Shown: positions 49,684 to 58,457, numbered from the stretch's first letter. The stretch: DNA of 64,000 bases from Methylobacterium aquaticum (GCF_001043915.1 NZ_LABX01000032.1:62001-126000), one strand, 5' to 3'. Notes: generated by a model not told the origin, from the sequence alone. Numbers and translations are program-made.

Positions 49684-52600
49684 TCAGACCGTCAACCCGG
49701 GATCACGGTCACGGTCGAGTTCCTTGCGCTGCTCCAGGGTTTGCTGAGGCTGCACGTCGACGCGCTGGTCGAGTTCGCGGCGTAGGACCGTGGCGATCAG
49801 ATGATCCAGGCTCCCCTCCTTGAGGTAAGAGGCGACGAACCCACCGCCCGACAGGATCTCGCGCTCTTCGCTCGTGAGCCACTGCGCCGGGCCGAGGCCC
49901 TTGTGCGCCGCGTGGCCGATCGCCCCGGTGGCACCGAACCGGCGGCCTACGGCGCTCGCGAATGCCTCGATCTCCGCCCGCTGCTCGGACGTCGCGACGG
50001 CCTTCGCAACGACGGCATCGAACGCGCGCGGGTTCGACAACGAGGTCCGGGCAATCTCAGTCAGCGCGGCCGCTGCCGCCGGCGACAAACCCGGCACCTC
50101 GATGGCGATGCGCGAACGGTAGCGCTCCTCCTCCGGACGCGCCTTGTCGACCATGACCGAGAACCGGTTCTTGAGCTCGACGGCGGTCCATTCGATGGCC
50201 CCATAGGCGGCCTCGGCCTTCTCGCGTTCCTCCTTCTCGGCCTTGGGAACGAACCACCCCTTTCGACCCCGCAGGCCGCCATAGGCGTCGGGGTTGGCCA
50301 GCAGGTCGCTGATCCGTGCCGAGTAGCCCTTTCCGGGCGTACGAAGCTGGGCGTAGATCGCCTTGAACAGGCTCGCGGGATCCTTGACCGACGTGCTGAT
50401 CCTGGAGCGCAACGAGGCGAGCTCACGCTTCAGATCCCGCTCCGGATCGACGCGGCTTTCGAGCACTTCGTCGATCGCCGCCTCGTCATAGGGAACGGCC
50501 GCGAGGAATGGCTTGAGCGGGATCGCTTGGGCGGCAGGCTCTCGGGTCTTTAGCGGAACGTTCTCGACGACGGCGGGCCGGGTCGAGGCGAGTGCCTGCC
50601 AGGCGGCGGCGAGCCGAACGGCCGCACCATGCAGGCGGCGCCAACGCGCCTGGGCCGTCATGATCATCGACCGCGCGCGCTTCACCAGCGCGGGCGTGAG
50701 GGCCGCGTGACCGTTGAGCCCGCGACGCTCGGCGAAGCCCGAGGCGAGGGCACGCAAATCCTGTGGCCGCACCCGGTCGGCGACGTCGGTTTCCGCGTTC
50801 TCCAGCCGGGCGAGAGCCGCGTCGAGCGCGGCCAGGGCTGGCGAGCCGGATGGGTCGGTGACGCTGGCGGCGGGCTTCGGGACGGCGCCGATCGCAGCCG
50901 CGTCACCGTCTGCCTCGAGGCGACCTGCGAGCGCCGAGAGATCCCTGGCGATCCCCTTGGCATCGAGCAGCGGGAGATCGCTCGCGCGGCCCCGGACCGG
51001 CTCGCCGTCGATCGACTCCGGCGGCCGCGTCAGCGCAACCGCAGCCTCACGGAACGCGGCCTCGTCGACGAAATCCAGAGTCGAAGCCTTCGAGCCGTCC
51101 CGCGACAACCGGCGGGACAAGCCGTCGAGCGCGGCCGCATCGAGAACGTCCCGTGACGGCGCCGCTCCGAGCTTGGCTTTGCGCCAGTCCGGGATGAAGT
51201 CGGCGTGCGCGCCGTGGAGGACGGCAGCGTGGCGGTGACGCGTCATCGCCACGTATGCCAGATGCTGATCCATGCCGGGCGTGGCCAGCACGTGGACCCG
51301 ATCGAGCGTCGCGCCCTGGCTCTTATGGACGGTGGCCGCGTAGCCGTGATCGAGGTTGCGGTATGCTTCCGCCTGGACCTCGATCCGCTCGCCGTCACCT
51401 CTGCCGTCCCGATCGAGCTTGACCGTGAGCCGGCCGATCGACGCGGCCTCGACGGTGGCGAGCATCCCGTTCTTCACGCCGAGCTGGCGATCGTTCTCGA
51501 GGAACAGCACGCGGTCGCCGGGAGCGAACATCCGCTCGCCGCGCGCCGTGATGAACCGGGCCTCATTCTCCAGCATCCCGTCGGCCTTGAGCGCCGAACG
51601 CGCCAAGACGTTGAGGGCCAGAACGTCGACGTTGGTCTGGGCGAGGATCAGCGTCTCGCTTGCCCGGCCGTCGGGCTTGAGGCCAAGGTAGTCCGGTTTC
51701 CAGGCCGCGATCAGGGCCTCGCGCGCGCCCTCGCGATCGGACGTGAACCGCACCATCCCGGCTTCGCTGTAAACGCCGAGTCCCGCGGCTGCCTCGCCTC
51801 TGGCAAAGGCCACGCTTGCCCGCCGCATCGCCGGATCGACCTGACGCCAGATCTCGGAGAGCTCGGCGTAGCCGATCGTCTCGGTGATCGCCCGGAAGCC
51901 GGCGCCGGCCTCGATCGGCTGGAGCTGCTGGGCGTCACCGACCAGGACCAGCTTGGCGCCGCGCCGCTCCACCTCCTGGACGATCCGCGAGAGCTGCTCG
52001 GAGGCGACCATGCCGGCCTCGTCGAGCACGAACACGTCGCCGGGTTTCAGCAGGTCGCGCTCGTGCTTCCAGGCGAGTTCCCACGACGCCAAGGTGCGGC
52101 TCGCGATCCCTGCACTCCGCTCCAGCCCCTCGGCCGCCTTGCCGGCGAGCGCCCCGCCAACGACGGCGTGACCGGCGCCGATCCAGGCCTCACGCGCAAT
52201 GCCCAGCATGGTCGATTTGCCCGCACCAGCAAACCCGACGACGGCCGCGATCCGCTCGGGCGCCGTGACGTGGCGGACTGCTTCACGCTGCTGCTCGGAC
52301 ACTTCCGGTCGGGCCGCAATGGCTCGCTCGAGCGCCCGCGGTGACACCCTGTGACCGGCATCGGCGTAGAGCCGGCCGGTCGCCGCCTGCATCAGGATCT
52401 CGGCTTGAAGCAGCGCCCTCGTCGTCCAGCGCGCCGGCGACACCACGCACCCGCTCTCGGGATCGAACACCTCCTCGGCGACGGCGACGAGTTCGGGCGA
52501 CTGGCCGAGCCTGAGACGAACCGCCTCGAACGCGGCCGGGTCATCGATGTAGCGAAAGACCGCCCTGGCAATGTCGCGCTCGTCGAACACGCTCTTCTCG

Positions 52601-53424
52601 CGCGAGAGGATCGGCAGCAGCTTGTCGGGGTCGGCGATGATCGCCTGCGCATTGCGGATGCGCTTCTGCTTCTCCTCCTCGACCCGATCGGCGACGGTGC
52701 CGCGCAGGTTGGAGGCCTGGACGCCGATGTGCTCGGTCGGCTCGATCTGGATGCCGGCCTCGACGTGGGAGCGGTGGTCGATGCGCAGGTCGAACCCGGC
52801 GGCGGCCAGGTGGGTATTGGCCACCTCCGCCCACGAACGGCGCCAGGGAACGAGGTGCTTCATCGGCCCGGCCATGACCTCGTACTGAGGCTTGCCGTCC
52901 GGGCGGTAGATGACGTTCCCGTCCGGATCGCGGGCGAACTCGTGCTTGCGTGCGAACCCGTCCTCGGTGAGCATCCGCAGCGGGATCATGACGTGGATGT
53001 GCGGGTTACCTGGCGCATCGTGCAGGGCCCAATCGACGACATGGCCGCGGGCCGCGATCTCCGTCTCGATCCAGTCGCGGGCGAGTTCGATGTTCTGCGC
53101 CAGCGTCAGCTCGACCGGCAGAGCGATGTTCAGCTCCATCGCGTAGCCGGTGCCCTTCAGGCCCTCCTTCTTCTCGACGGCGTTCCACAGGAATGCCGAG
53201 GCGCCGTTCTCGCTGCGCCCGTCGAGCGCGGTCCGGAACCACGCCGGAACCACGGGGGGCAGGCTGAACTCGGTGTGGGCGACGTGCTGCTTGCCCTCGT
53301 AGGTGATGACCTTGCCATCGCTCTCACGGGTCATCGTGGCCGCGCGCCGGTAGGCGGCGCTGGCGACGGCGCTCTTGCCGCGGCCGCGGCTGATGAGCTG
53401 AGCCGAGAGGTGATAGATCGCCAT
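49684..53424 (-). CDS. traA: TraA relaxase-helicase (Ti-type, MOBQ) with BID-like C-terminus
   Basis: 1246 residues. N-terminal MobA/MobL relaxase: MAIYHLSAQLISRGRGKSAV, AAYRRAATM and the metal-binding GNPHIHVMIPLR. Then a TraI/RecD-like helicase with Walker A VVGFAGAGKSTMLGIA near residue 395, Walker B VFVLDEAGMVASEQL and a late ATVHKSQGATLDRVHVL motif. Residues about 1000-1200 (SDLLANPDAYGGLRGRKGWF, IAIEVPGLSPAAAAALTEIA) resemble the BID secretion-signal domain found in alphaproteobacterial relaxases and Bep effectors. It should nick the oriT immediately upstream and pilot DNA to TraG. Confidence 0.93.
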   Translation of the reverse strand: MAIYHLSAQLISRGRGKSAVASAAYRRAATMTRESDGKVITYEGKQHVAHTEFSLPPVVPAWFRTALDGRSENGASAFLWNAVEKKEGLKGTGYAMELNIALPVELTLAQNIELARDWIETEIAARGHVVDWALHDAPGNPHIHVMIPLRMLTEDGFARKHEFARDPDGNVIYRPDGKPQYEVMAGPMKHLVPWRRSWAEVANTHLAAAGFDLRIDHRSHVEAGIQIEPTEHIGVQASNLRGTVADRVEEEKQKRIRNAQAIIADPDKLLPILSREKSVFDERDIARAVFRYIDDPAAFEAVRLRLGQSPELVAVAEEVFDPESGCVVSPARWTTRALLQAEILMQAATGRLYADAGHRVSPRALERAIAARPEVSEQQREAVRHVTAPERIAAVVGFAGAGKSTMLGIAREAWIGAGHAVVGGALAGKAAEGLERSAGIASRTLASWELAWKHERDLLKPGDVFVLDEAGMVASEQLSRIVQEVERRGAKLVLVGDAQQLQPIEAGAGFRAITETIGYAELSEIWRQVDPAMRRASVAFARGEAAAGLGVYSEAGMVRFTSDREGAREALIAAWKPDYLGLKPDGRASETLILAQTNVDVLALNVLARSALKADGMLENEARFITARGERMFAPGDRVLFLENDRQLGVKNGMLATVEAASIGRLTVKLDRDGRGDGERIEVQAEAYRNLDHGYAATVHKSQGATLDRVHVLATPGMDQHLAYVAMTRHRHAAVLHGAHADFIPDWRKAKLGAAPSRDVLDAAALDGLSRRLSRDGSKASTLDFVDEAAFREAAVALTRPPESIDGEPVRGRASDLPLLDAKGIARDLSALAGRLEADGDAAAIGAVPKPAASVTDPSGSPALAALDAALARLENAETDVADRVRPQDLRALASGFAERRGLNGHAALTPALVKRARSMIMTAQARWRRLHGAAVRLAAAWQALASTRPAVVENVPLKTREPAAQAIPLKPFLAAVPYDEAAIDEVLESRVDPERDLKRELASLRSRISTSVKDPASLFKAIYAQLRTPGKGYSARISDLLANPDAYGGLRGRKGWFVPKAEKEEREKAEAAYGAIEWTAVELKNRFSVMVDKARPEEERYRSRIAIEVPGLSPAAAAALTEIARTSLSNPRAFDAVVAKAVATSEQRAEIEAFASAVGRRFGATGAIGHAAHKGLGPAQWLTSEEREILSGGGFVASYLKEGSLDHLIATVLRRELDQRVDVQPQQTLEQRKELDRDRDPGLTV

Positions 53425-53455
53425 GCGAGGCTCCCGAGCTTGACCATTAGCACCT

Positions 53456-53508
53456 AACTCAGGGAAACGCCAGTTTCCTTTAAGTGCGCCCCTTCGTAAA
53501 ACTCAGGG
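53456..53508 (+). other. oriT: oriT core (Ti/RSF1010-type nic region)
   Basis: Hairpin GGAAAC-GCCA-GTTTCC (about 53463-53478) is followed by TTTAAGTGCGCCCCTTCG. MOBQ origins (RSF1010, Ti plasmids) have an inverted repeat and then TAAGTGCGCCCT, cleaved between GTGCG and CCC; the match here is almost exact. The core is flanked by the direct repeat AACTCAGGG at 53456 and 53500. It sits between divergent traA and traC, as in Ti plasmids. Confidence 0.9.
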
Positions 53509-53510
53509 GA

Positions 53511-53947
53511 CCTTGCGGAGGCGCTGCGCGCCGTAGCTCCGCTCAAGAGAGGCCCCTACGGGGCCGGAACCTACTGCCCGGCAAAGCCGGCTAGCGCGCC
53601 CTTCCTGCGTGCGCGATCGCCGGAGGTATTGGGGCACCGAAAACGGGCGAGGCCCGATCGAACCGGCCTCCGCGCACAGGCGAAGGTCGCGCCGCCGGGA
53701 GGGGAGAGGAGCGGTCCGAAGCTCGACCACAAGGTCGGCTAGGGAGAGGCAAGTGTCGGCCCGAGACCTACGATTGATGGTCACCGACCAACGATACTTA
53801 AAGTCTAACAAGCCCAAGGGTGTGACGTTGGGACCACGGATCCACGCATCCAGAGCCTGCTGACCCATCGATGTTTTGACGCAGCGTTTCCCAATCGTGT
53901 TGCGGATGTTAACCAGTGCTGTCCAACCGAATGGGAGCGGAGCATCC
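53511..53947. other. oriT-proximal intergenic region with hairpins
   Basis: No convincing gene. Two further perfect triloop stems, GGCCCC-TAC-GGGGCC (53551-53565) and CCGGC-AAA-GCCGG (53578-53590), follow the nic region and may be part of the relaxosome-binding or leading region. The rest, up to traC, should hold the rightward tra promoter. Confidence 0.5.
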
Positions 53948-54247
53948 ATGGCTAGGCCAAAGTCGCGCGAGGCGATCCTCGGCGAGATCCAGCAGCTCAG
54001 CAGTTCGATCGATGCGCTGAAGAAGAAGCTCACAGAACACGACAAGGCCGAGGCCGCGCGGATCGGTGGCTTGGCGATGAAGGCTGGCCTCGGATCGATC
54101 GCCATCCCCGAAGAGGCTTTGGCGAAGGCCTTCGAGGAACTGGTGGCGCGATTTCGTACGGAATACCCGGAGGTGGCGCAGCCCAAGGCAAAGGGACGTC
54201 GAGGCGCTCGACCGGCTCCGGAGGGAGCTGATGCTCAAGCGGAATGA
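53948..54247 (+). CDS. traC: TraC-family relaxosome accessory protein
   Basis: 99 residues from ATG at 53948 (GGAG upstream). Ti-type TraC: MARPKSREAILGEIQQLSSS at the start, a charged helix, then ARIGGLAMKAGLGSIAIPEE and a basic tail. In Ti plasmids TraC and TraD assist TraA at oriT. It overlaps traD by 17 bp. Confidence 0.8.
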   Translation: MARPKSREAILGEIQQLSSSIDALKKKLTEHDKAEAARIGGLAMKAGLGSIAIPEEALAKAFEELVARFRTEYPEVAQPKAKGRRGARPAPEGADAQAE

Positions 54248-54428
54248 GGAGCGGAAACAGGACGCTCACCAGAAGATCAAGCTCGGCGGCCTGATCGTCA
54301 AAGCCGGGCTCGCCGACATCCCAAGCAACGTCCTGCTCGGGCTCCTGGTCGAGAGCCGCGAGCGCATTCGCGACCCTGCCGTCGAAGAGCGGCTCGCCCG
54401 CCTGGGGGATAAGGAGTTCACGAAATGA
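54231..54428 (+). CDS. traD: TraD-family conjugal transfer protein (Ti type)
   Basis: 65 residues; GGAGG upstream. RKQDAHQKIKLGGLIVKAGL followed by ADIPSNVLLGLLVE is the Ti TraD signature, related to the TraC segment beside it (both have IxxGGLxxKAGL). Its stop overlaps the traG start (ATGA). Confidence 0.85.
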   Translation: MLKRNEERKQDAHQKIKLGGLIVKAGLADIPSNVLLGLLVESRERIRDPAVEERLARLGDKEFTK

Positions 54429-56425
54429 AGTGGATCAACGGGGCCTTCGCCGTCGCGATCGGCCTGGCGCTGCACCTCACGTTCAGCCTGTTCCTTGCCC
54501 CTCTGGTCGGCGCCTTCTACGTCATCGAACCGGGCCATACGATGATGGTCCACGCCATGCGGGTAGCCGCCGTGGCGTTCCCCGCACTGGTGCTGTTTGC
54601 CGCTTCGGGCCTGACCCGGGCCGGCGACAGCGGCCGGGTGGTCGCAAGCTTCTCCTCGCTGTTCCTGATCGCCTTATGCGTCTGGACTGTGCGAGAGGAA
54701 ATCGCCCGACTGACCGCACTGAACCCGGGTGCGGATGCCCGCGCGCTGCTGCGCCAGGCCGACATTCCGCTGTTCTGCGCGGTGTGCTTTGCGGGCTTCG
54801 TCGCCTTCATCGCGCCGGTCGTTTCACTGGTCCGGGTCCGCAAGACCACGCGCGGCTACAACAAGCCGGTTCGGTCAAAATCCGCTGCCCATGGCGACGC
54901 CGAATGGGCGCCGATGAAGCTCGTCGGTGAGCTGTTTCCGGAGGACGGTGCGCTAGTGCTCGGAGAGCTGTACCGCCCCGATCTCGACCCTAAGAACACC
55001 TCGCGGATCTTCAAGCCTGGCGATCGCAGGACGTGGGGCTCCGGCGGGCGCAAACCGCTGATGGGGTTCAACGCCGATCTCGGCTCCGGGCATGGGCTGA
55101 TCTTCTCGGGATCGGGCGGGTTCAAGACCACCGGTACCGTGATCCCGATGCTGCTCTCGTGCCCCTGGAACACCGTCGTGCTGGATCCCTCGACCGAGCT
55201 GTATCCCATGCTCGCCGAGTACCGCGAGACGATGCGCGGCCCGGGCAACTTTCGGCGCGTGCACTGCATCACCCCCAAGGACCTAGAGAGTGGGTTCAAC
55301 GTGCTCGACTGGATCGGGCGGGGTGAGAACTCGGCCGAGAAGGACATCGCCGCCGTGGTCGGCTGGATCGCCACCGGCCAGGTCAAGCGCGCCGATCCCA
55401 ACGACTTCTTCCGAAACTCGGCGCTCCAACTCATTCGCGGGGTGCTGGCTCACATCTGCCTCAACCGGGGTTTCGATGCGACCCGGCCTCGTACCCTACG
55501 CACCCTGCGCGAGCTGATCTCGCAGGCTGAGCCCGACTTTCTGGAGCAGCTCAGCCTCATGCTCCGGGCCGAGGAAAAGGACTCGTTTGCCGCGCTGGCG
55601 CTGGGCCCGTTCAAGTCGATGACGCCTCAGACATTCTCCGGCGTTTACGCCACCGCGGCCGATCTGACCAACTGGCTGTCGTTCAAGGAATACGCCGCGA
55701 TCGTGTCGGACGGGGCGTTCTCCAGCCTCGACCTCGTGGAGGACGATATCGACGTGTTCGTCGCGCTCGACCTTCAGACGCTCCAGGATTACCCAGGGCT
55801 TGCCCGGGTCATCATCGGCGGGCTGATGAACGCCCTCTACCACGCCAATGGCGAGATCAAAGACCGCGTCGCCTTCATCCTCGACGAGGCGGCCCGGCTC
55901 GGCAACATGAGCCTGCTCGAGGTCGCCCGCGACGCCGGCCGCAAGTACGGCATCGTGCTCGTGATGGTGTACCAGGCGCTGGGTCAGCTTCGCCAGCAAT
56001 GGGGCGACAAGGATGCCGTCTCGGCGTGGTTCGAGTCGACCTCGTGGCAGAGCTTCTCGGCCGTCACCGACGTCGAAACGGCCAAGGCGCTGTCGGAGCG
56101 CTGCGGGTACTTCACGCAGGAGATCATCTCGTTCAGCCAGCAGGCTCGTTCGGGCGGCAAGGGGTCCGGCGGAGTGAGCGTGTCAGCCTCGACCTCGCTC
56201 CACAAACGGGCACTCATCATGCCCGACGAGATCATCAACACGATGCGGCGCGACGAGCAGATCCTGTGCGTGCCGGGCATCGAACCGATCCGCTGCGGTC
56301 GGGCGATCTATTTCCGACGGGACGATATGAAGAAGCTCGTCAAGGAGAACCGCTTCTTCGCGCGCGAGATGCAGGAAGCGGAGGATTATGTGGCTGAGTT
56401 CAAGTCGACCCAAGAGGCGGCCTGA
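54425..56425 (+). CDS. traG: TraG/VirD4-type coupling protein
   Basis: 666 residues. Three to four N-terminal spans (AVAIGLALHLTFSLFLAPLV, AVAFPALVLFAASGLTRAGD, FCAVCFAGFVAFIAPVVSLV), then AHGDAEWAPMKLV. The Walker A is FSGSGGFKTTGTVIPMLLSC, a variant seen in some alphaproteobacterial TraG; Walker B is VAFILDEAARLGNMSLLEVA. It hands the TraA-DNA complex to the channel. Nothing in it resembles DotL, although the channel encoded in this window is Dot/Icm-like. Confidence 0.93.
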   Translation: MKWINGAFAVAIGLALHLTFSLFLAPLVGAFYVIEPGHTMMVHAMRVAAVAFPALVLFAASGLTRAGDSGRVVASFSSLFLIALCVWTVREEIARLTALNPGADARALLRQADIPLFCAVCFAGFVAFIAPVVSLVRVRKTTRGYNKPVRSKSAAHGDAEWAPMKLVGELFPEDGALVLGELYRPDLDPKNTSRIFKPGDRRTWGSGGRKPLMGFNADLGSGHGLIFSGSGGFKTTGTVIPMLLSCPWNTVVLDPSTELYPMLAEYRETMRGPGNFRRVHCITPKDLESGFNVLDWIGRGENSAEKDIAAVVGWIATGQVKRADPNDFFRNSALQLIRGVLAHICLNRGFDATRPRTLRTLRELISQAEPDFLEQLSLMLRAEEKDSFAALALGPFKSMTPQTFSGVYATAADLTNWLSFKEYAAIVSDGAFSSLDLVEDDIDVFVALDLQTLQDYPGLARVIIGGLMNALYHANGEIKDRVAFILDEAARLGNMSLLEVARDAGRKYGIVLVMVYQALGQLRQQWGDKDAVSAWFESTSWQSFSAVTDVETAKALSERCGYFTQEIISFSQQARSGGKGSGGVSVSASTSLHKRALIMPDEIINTMRRDEQILCVPGIEPIRCGRAIYFRRDDMKKLVKENRFFAREMQEAEDYVAEFKSTQEAA

Positions 56426-56460
56426 CGGGCCGCTCGCGGCGGCGTCAGACGCGGCGAAAC

Positions 56461-56508
56461 CCGTCCGATCGGACGGTTCGGCGGGCGCCCGAACGGGTGC
56501 CCGCCGAA
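56461..56508 (+). terminator. Double hairpin after traG
   Basis: A perfect 16-bp palindrome (CCGTCCGATCGGACGG) is followed at once by a 14-bp stem (TTCGGCGGGCGCCC with GGGTGCCCGCCGAA, one wobble) around GAAC. Likely terminates the traC-D-G operon. Confidence 0.75.
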
Positions 56509-56563
56509 GGCTTGTCCCGCGCGCTACGAACCAGGGTAAGGCACCCCGATCTCCGGGGTAGAA

Positions 56564-56582
56564 GGCCGCCCGTTGGGCGGCC
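56564..56582 (-). terminator. Terminator after the first 57-residue gene
   Basis: GGCCGCCC-GTT-GGGCGGCC; read leftwards it is followed by TTCT. Confidence 0.65.
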
Positions 56583-56597
56583 CTGGAGGAGGGGGTT

Positions 56598-56771
56598 TTA
56601 GCCCTCCGGGGGAAGCTGGGCGACCCGGGTCTGGGCGGCCTTCAGCTCGGCCTGGATGGTGCGCCGCTCGCGCGGGCAGGAGATGGAGGCCAGCTCGGCC
56701 TGGAGTTCCGCAACGTGGGTCACGAGGGTGTAGCGGGCGTGGGCGGGGAGGGTCGAGGTGGGGCGCGGCAT
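56598..56771 (-). CDS. 57-residue helical protein A
   Basis: 57 residues, mostly one amphipathic helix (LVTHVAELQAELASISCPRE, RRTIQAELKAAQTRVAQLPP). Not recognised. Same length, orientation, leader and terminator arrangement as the gene at 57348, and both end in LPP-G-type sequence, so the pair arose by duplication even though the proteins have diverged. Confidence 0.5.
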   Translation of the reverse strand: MPRPTSTLPAHARYTLVTHVAELQAELASISCPRERRTIQAELKAAQTRVAQLPPEG

Positions 56772-56987
56772 CGGCTGGGTTCCTGTGGCGCTCGGGACCG
56801 TCCCTGCGCGATGCGACCCCCCAAACAGGCGGCGGCTCCGCCTGCACCCCGCAGGGGCCGGAGCGCAGCGGAGGACCGGCCGGACTGACGATTTTGTTTC
56901 GCGAGGAATGACGCGAAGCGGCAGGGGAAAATCGTCTGGCCGGACGGTTGCGGGCGGAGACGCCGTCTGTTCCCTTGTCGCCATCGT
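56772..56987 (-). ncRNA. Duplicated 216-bp leader, copy A
   Basis: Directly precedes the start codon of protein A. An aligned copy of identical length precedes protein B with about 24 differences. Pairing elements: GACGATTTT/AAAATCGTC enclosing TTCGCG/CGCGAA, CCCC-GCA-GGGG, and CAGGCGG/CCGCCTG. Candidate structured leader RNA or a conserved DNA element. Confidence 0.5.
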
Positions 56988-57312
56988 GTAGGGACGGTCC
57001 GACGCTGTGGCGAACGTCGGCGCCGCGCTTCACCGCCGGTTCCGCTTGGGGCGGATCGACCGGACGCCGGGCTTGCCGGATGGGGCGCGGTGGCCGGCTC
57101 GTGACCCTCGCCGCTGCTCCAGTTTGGCGCGGGAGGGCGCCCCCCACCGCGCCGCCGCCGCTCGTGATGGCGCCCGCTCCGGACGCCTCCAGCCTCGCGG
57201 CCTAACCAGGAAGGCTGCCCTCGCCGGGGAGGAGCGCTTCCAGCCTGGCGCCGATATCTCCACGATCCGGTTGCCGCTCAAAGCCGAGCTTCTCGTTCTC
57301 CCGAAAACGGTA
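56988..57312. other. Gene-free interval between the duplicated units
   Basis: No gene I can support. Part of it (near 57208-57250) matches 57858-57902, including GGGGAGGAGCGCTTC, so the duplication unit extends beyond the leader and is roughly 650-750 bp. Confidence 0.45.
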
Positions 57313-57334
57313 AGGGTCGGCTCATGCCGACCCT
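57313..57334 (-). terminator. Terminator after the second 57-residue gene
   Basis: AGGGTCGGC-TCAT-GCCGACCCT, perfect 9-bp stem; read leftwards it is followed by TTACCGTTTT. Confidence 0.75.
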
Positions 57335-57347
57335 CGTGGCGGCTCGC

Positions 57348-57521
57348 TCAGGCCCCCGGAGGGAGGTCGTCGATCGCGGCCTGGACGTCCTCGATGCATT
57401 CCGCCACGACTCGCCGCGCGGCCAGGTCGGTGAGGGAGTTCATCTCCGCATTCATCGAGGCGAGGATCGCCTCGAGGTTCGCGCGAAGACCTGTCTGAGG
57501 GGTGTTGGTGGAGAGGACCAT
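57348..57521 (-). CDS. 57-residue helical protein B
   Basis: 57 residues (LRANLEAILASMNAEMNSLT, ARRVVAECIEDVQAAIDDLP). Not recognised. Paralogous in position and length to protein A; only the hydrophobic/charged pattern is shared, while the leaders are about 89% identical. Confidence 0.5.
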   Translation of the reverse strand: MVLSTNTPQTGLRANLEAILASMNAEMNSLTDLAARRVVAECIEDVQAAIDDLPPGA

Positions 57522-57737
57522 CGGCTGAGTTTCCCTGGCGCTCGGGACCGTCCCGGCGCGATGCGACCCCCCAAACAGGCGACGGCGCCGCCCGCACCCC
57601 GACGGGGCCGGAGCGCAGCGGAGGACTGGCCGGACTGGCGATTTTGCCTCGCGAGGAATGGCGCGCAGCGACAGGGGAAAATCGTCCGGCCGGGCGGTTG
57701 CGAGCGGAGATGGAGTCTGTTCCCTCGTCGCCATCGT
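57522..57737 (-). ncRNA. Duplicated 216-bp leader, copy B
   Basis: Aligned with copy A without net length change. In the CCCC-GCA-GGGG hairpin the two differences fall in the loop (GCA to GAC), and in the CAGGCGG stem the changes leave G-U pairs on the leftward strand. Other stems (TTCGCG/CGCGAA) are not preserved, so the structural evidence is mixed. Confidence 0.5.
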
Positions 57738-58058
57738 CGTTGGACGGTTCGAGGCCGTGGTGAACGTCGCGGCCGCGCCTCCTCCTGCGCCGTCCGCAAG
57801 GGTTGAGTCAGCCGCATGGTGGCTCCCGCCGGATCGGCGATGTGACCGCCTTACGGCATGACCAGGCGCGTGGCTCTCGTTGGGGAGGAGCGCTTCGAAC
57901 CTGGCACAGAGCGGCAACGGTTCAGTGCTGACCCGACCCTCTCAGCGTGCTACCTTGCGGCAGACAGGTACAACTCAGGGGCAACCGTGGCCGCCAACCC
58001 GCTCGCGCCGTTCACCTGCCCCAAGGCCTCCACCGCGCCTCTTCCGGCGTCTTCCTGG
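57738..58058. other. Interval upstream of the 132-residue gene
   Basis: An open frame runs through it from 57858 into the next gene, but no ribosome binding site or conserved-looking sequence supports translation before 58059. It includes the second copy of the duplicated tail noted at 57208. Confidence 0.35.
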
Positions 58059-58457
58059 ATGACCATCAAGGCGATCTTCGAGGACTCCACCTCGCTTCGG
58101 TTCGAGGTCGGCGAGCCCGCCGATCTACGCCTCACGCTGACCATCAGTGGAGGATCCGTCTCGGCCACCGGCATCGACGACGTCGGGGAGCTGATCGAGG
58201 GTTTCCAGCTTGACGGGGAAGCCATCGTGTTCTGCGATCGCTCCAGCTTCACGCTGGTCCAGACCGGTGACACGGTCGTCTACCGCGACCCCGAACACCT
58301 GATCCCCATCCCCCGCGGAGCCTACGATCGCCTGGCCGCGCTCGTGACCAACCTCATCCAGGATCAGCGGGTCCAAGGTGTCTTCGAAGACGCCTATCTG
58401 CGGCTCGCCAAGGAGGCCCGGGAGGCCGCCTGGCTCCCGAGCCACGACGGGGGATAG
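58059..58457 (+). CDS. Hypothetical protein
   Basis: 132 residues from ATG at 58059; an alternative GTG near 57985 has GGGG upstream. Beta-rich N-terminal part (ADLRLTLTISGGSVSATGID, LDGEAIVFCDRSSFTLVQTG) and a helical C-terminus (RGAYDRLAALVTNLIQDQRV). Not recognised. It converges on the DUF2493 gene. Confidence 0.5.
   Translation: MTIKAIFEDSTSLRFEVGEPADLRLTLTISGGSVSATGIDDVGELIEGFQLDGEAIVFCDRSSFTLVQTGDTVVYRDPEHLIPIPRGAYDRLAALVTNLIQDQRVQGVFEDAYLRLAKEAREAAWLPSHDGG

Noticed and set aside
51205..52344. 379-codon rightward frame opposite traA
   Set aside because: Lies entirely antisense to the TraA helicase domain; no ribosome binding site or domain.
57007..57498. 163-codon rightward frame between the duplicated units
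   Set aside because: Overlaps protein B antisense and reads as Arg/Ala/Pro-rich sequence; only a short segment resembles the duplicated region, which is explained by the DNA duplication.
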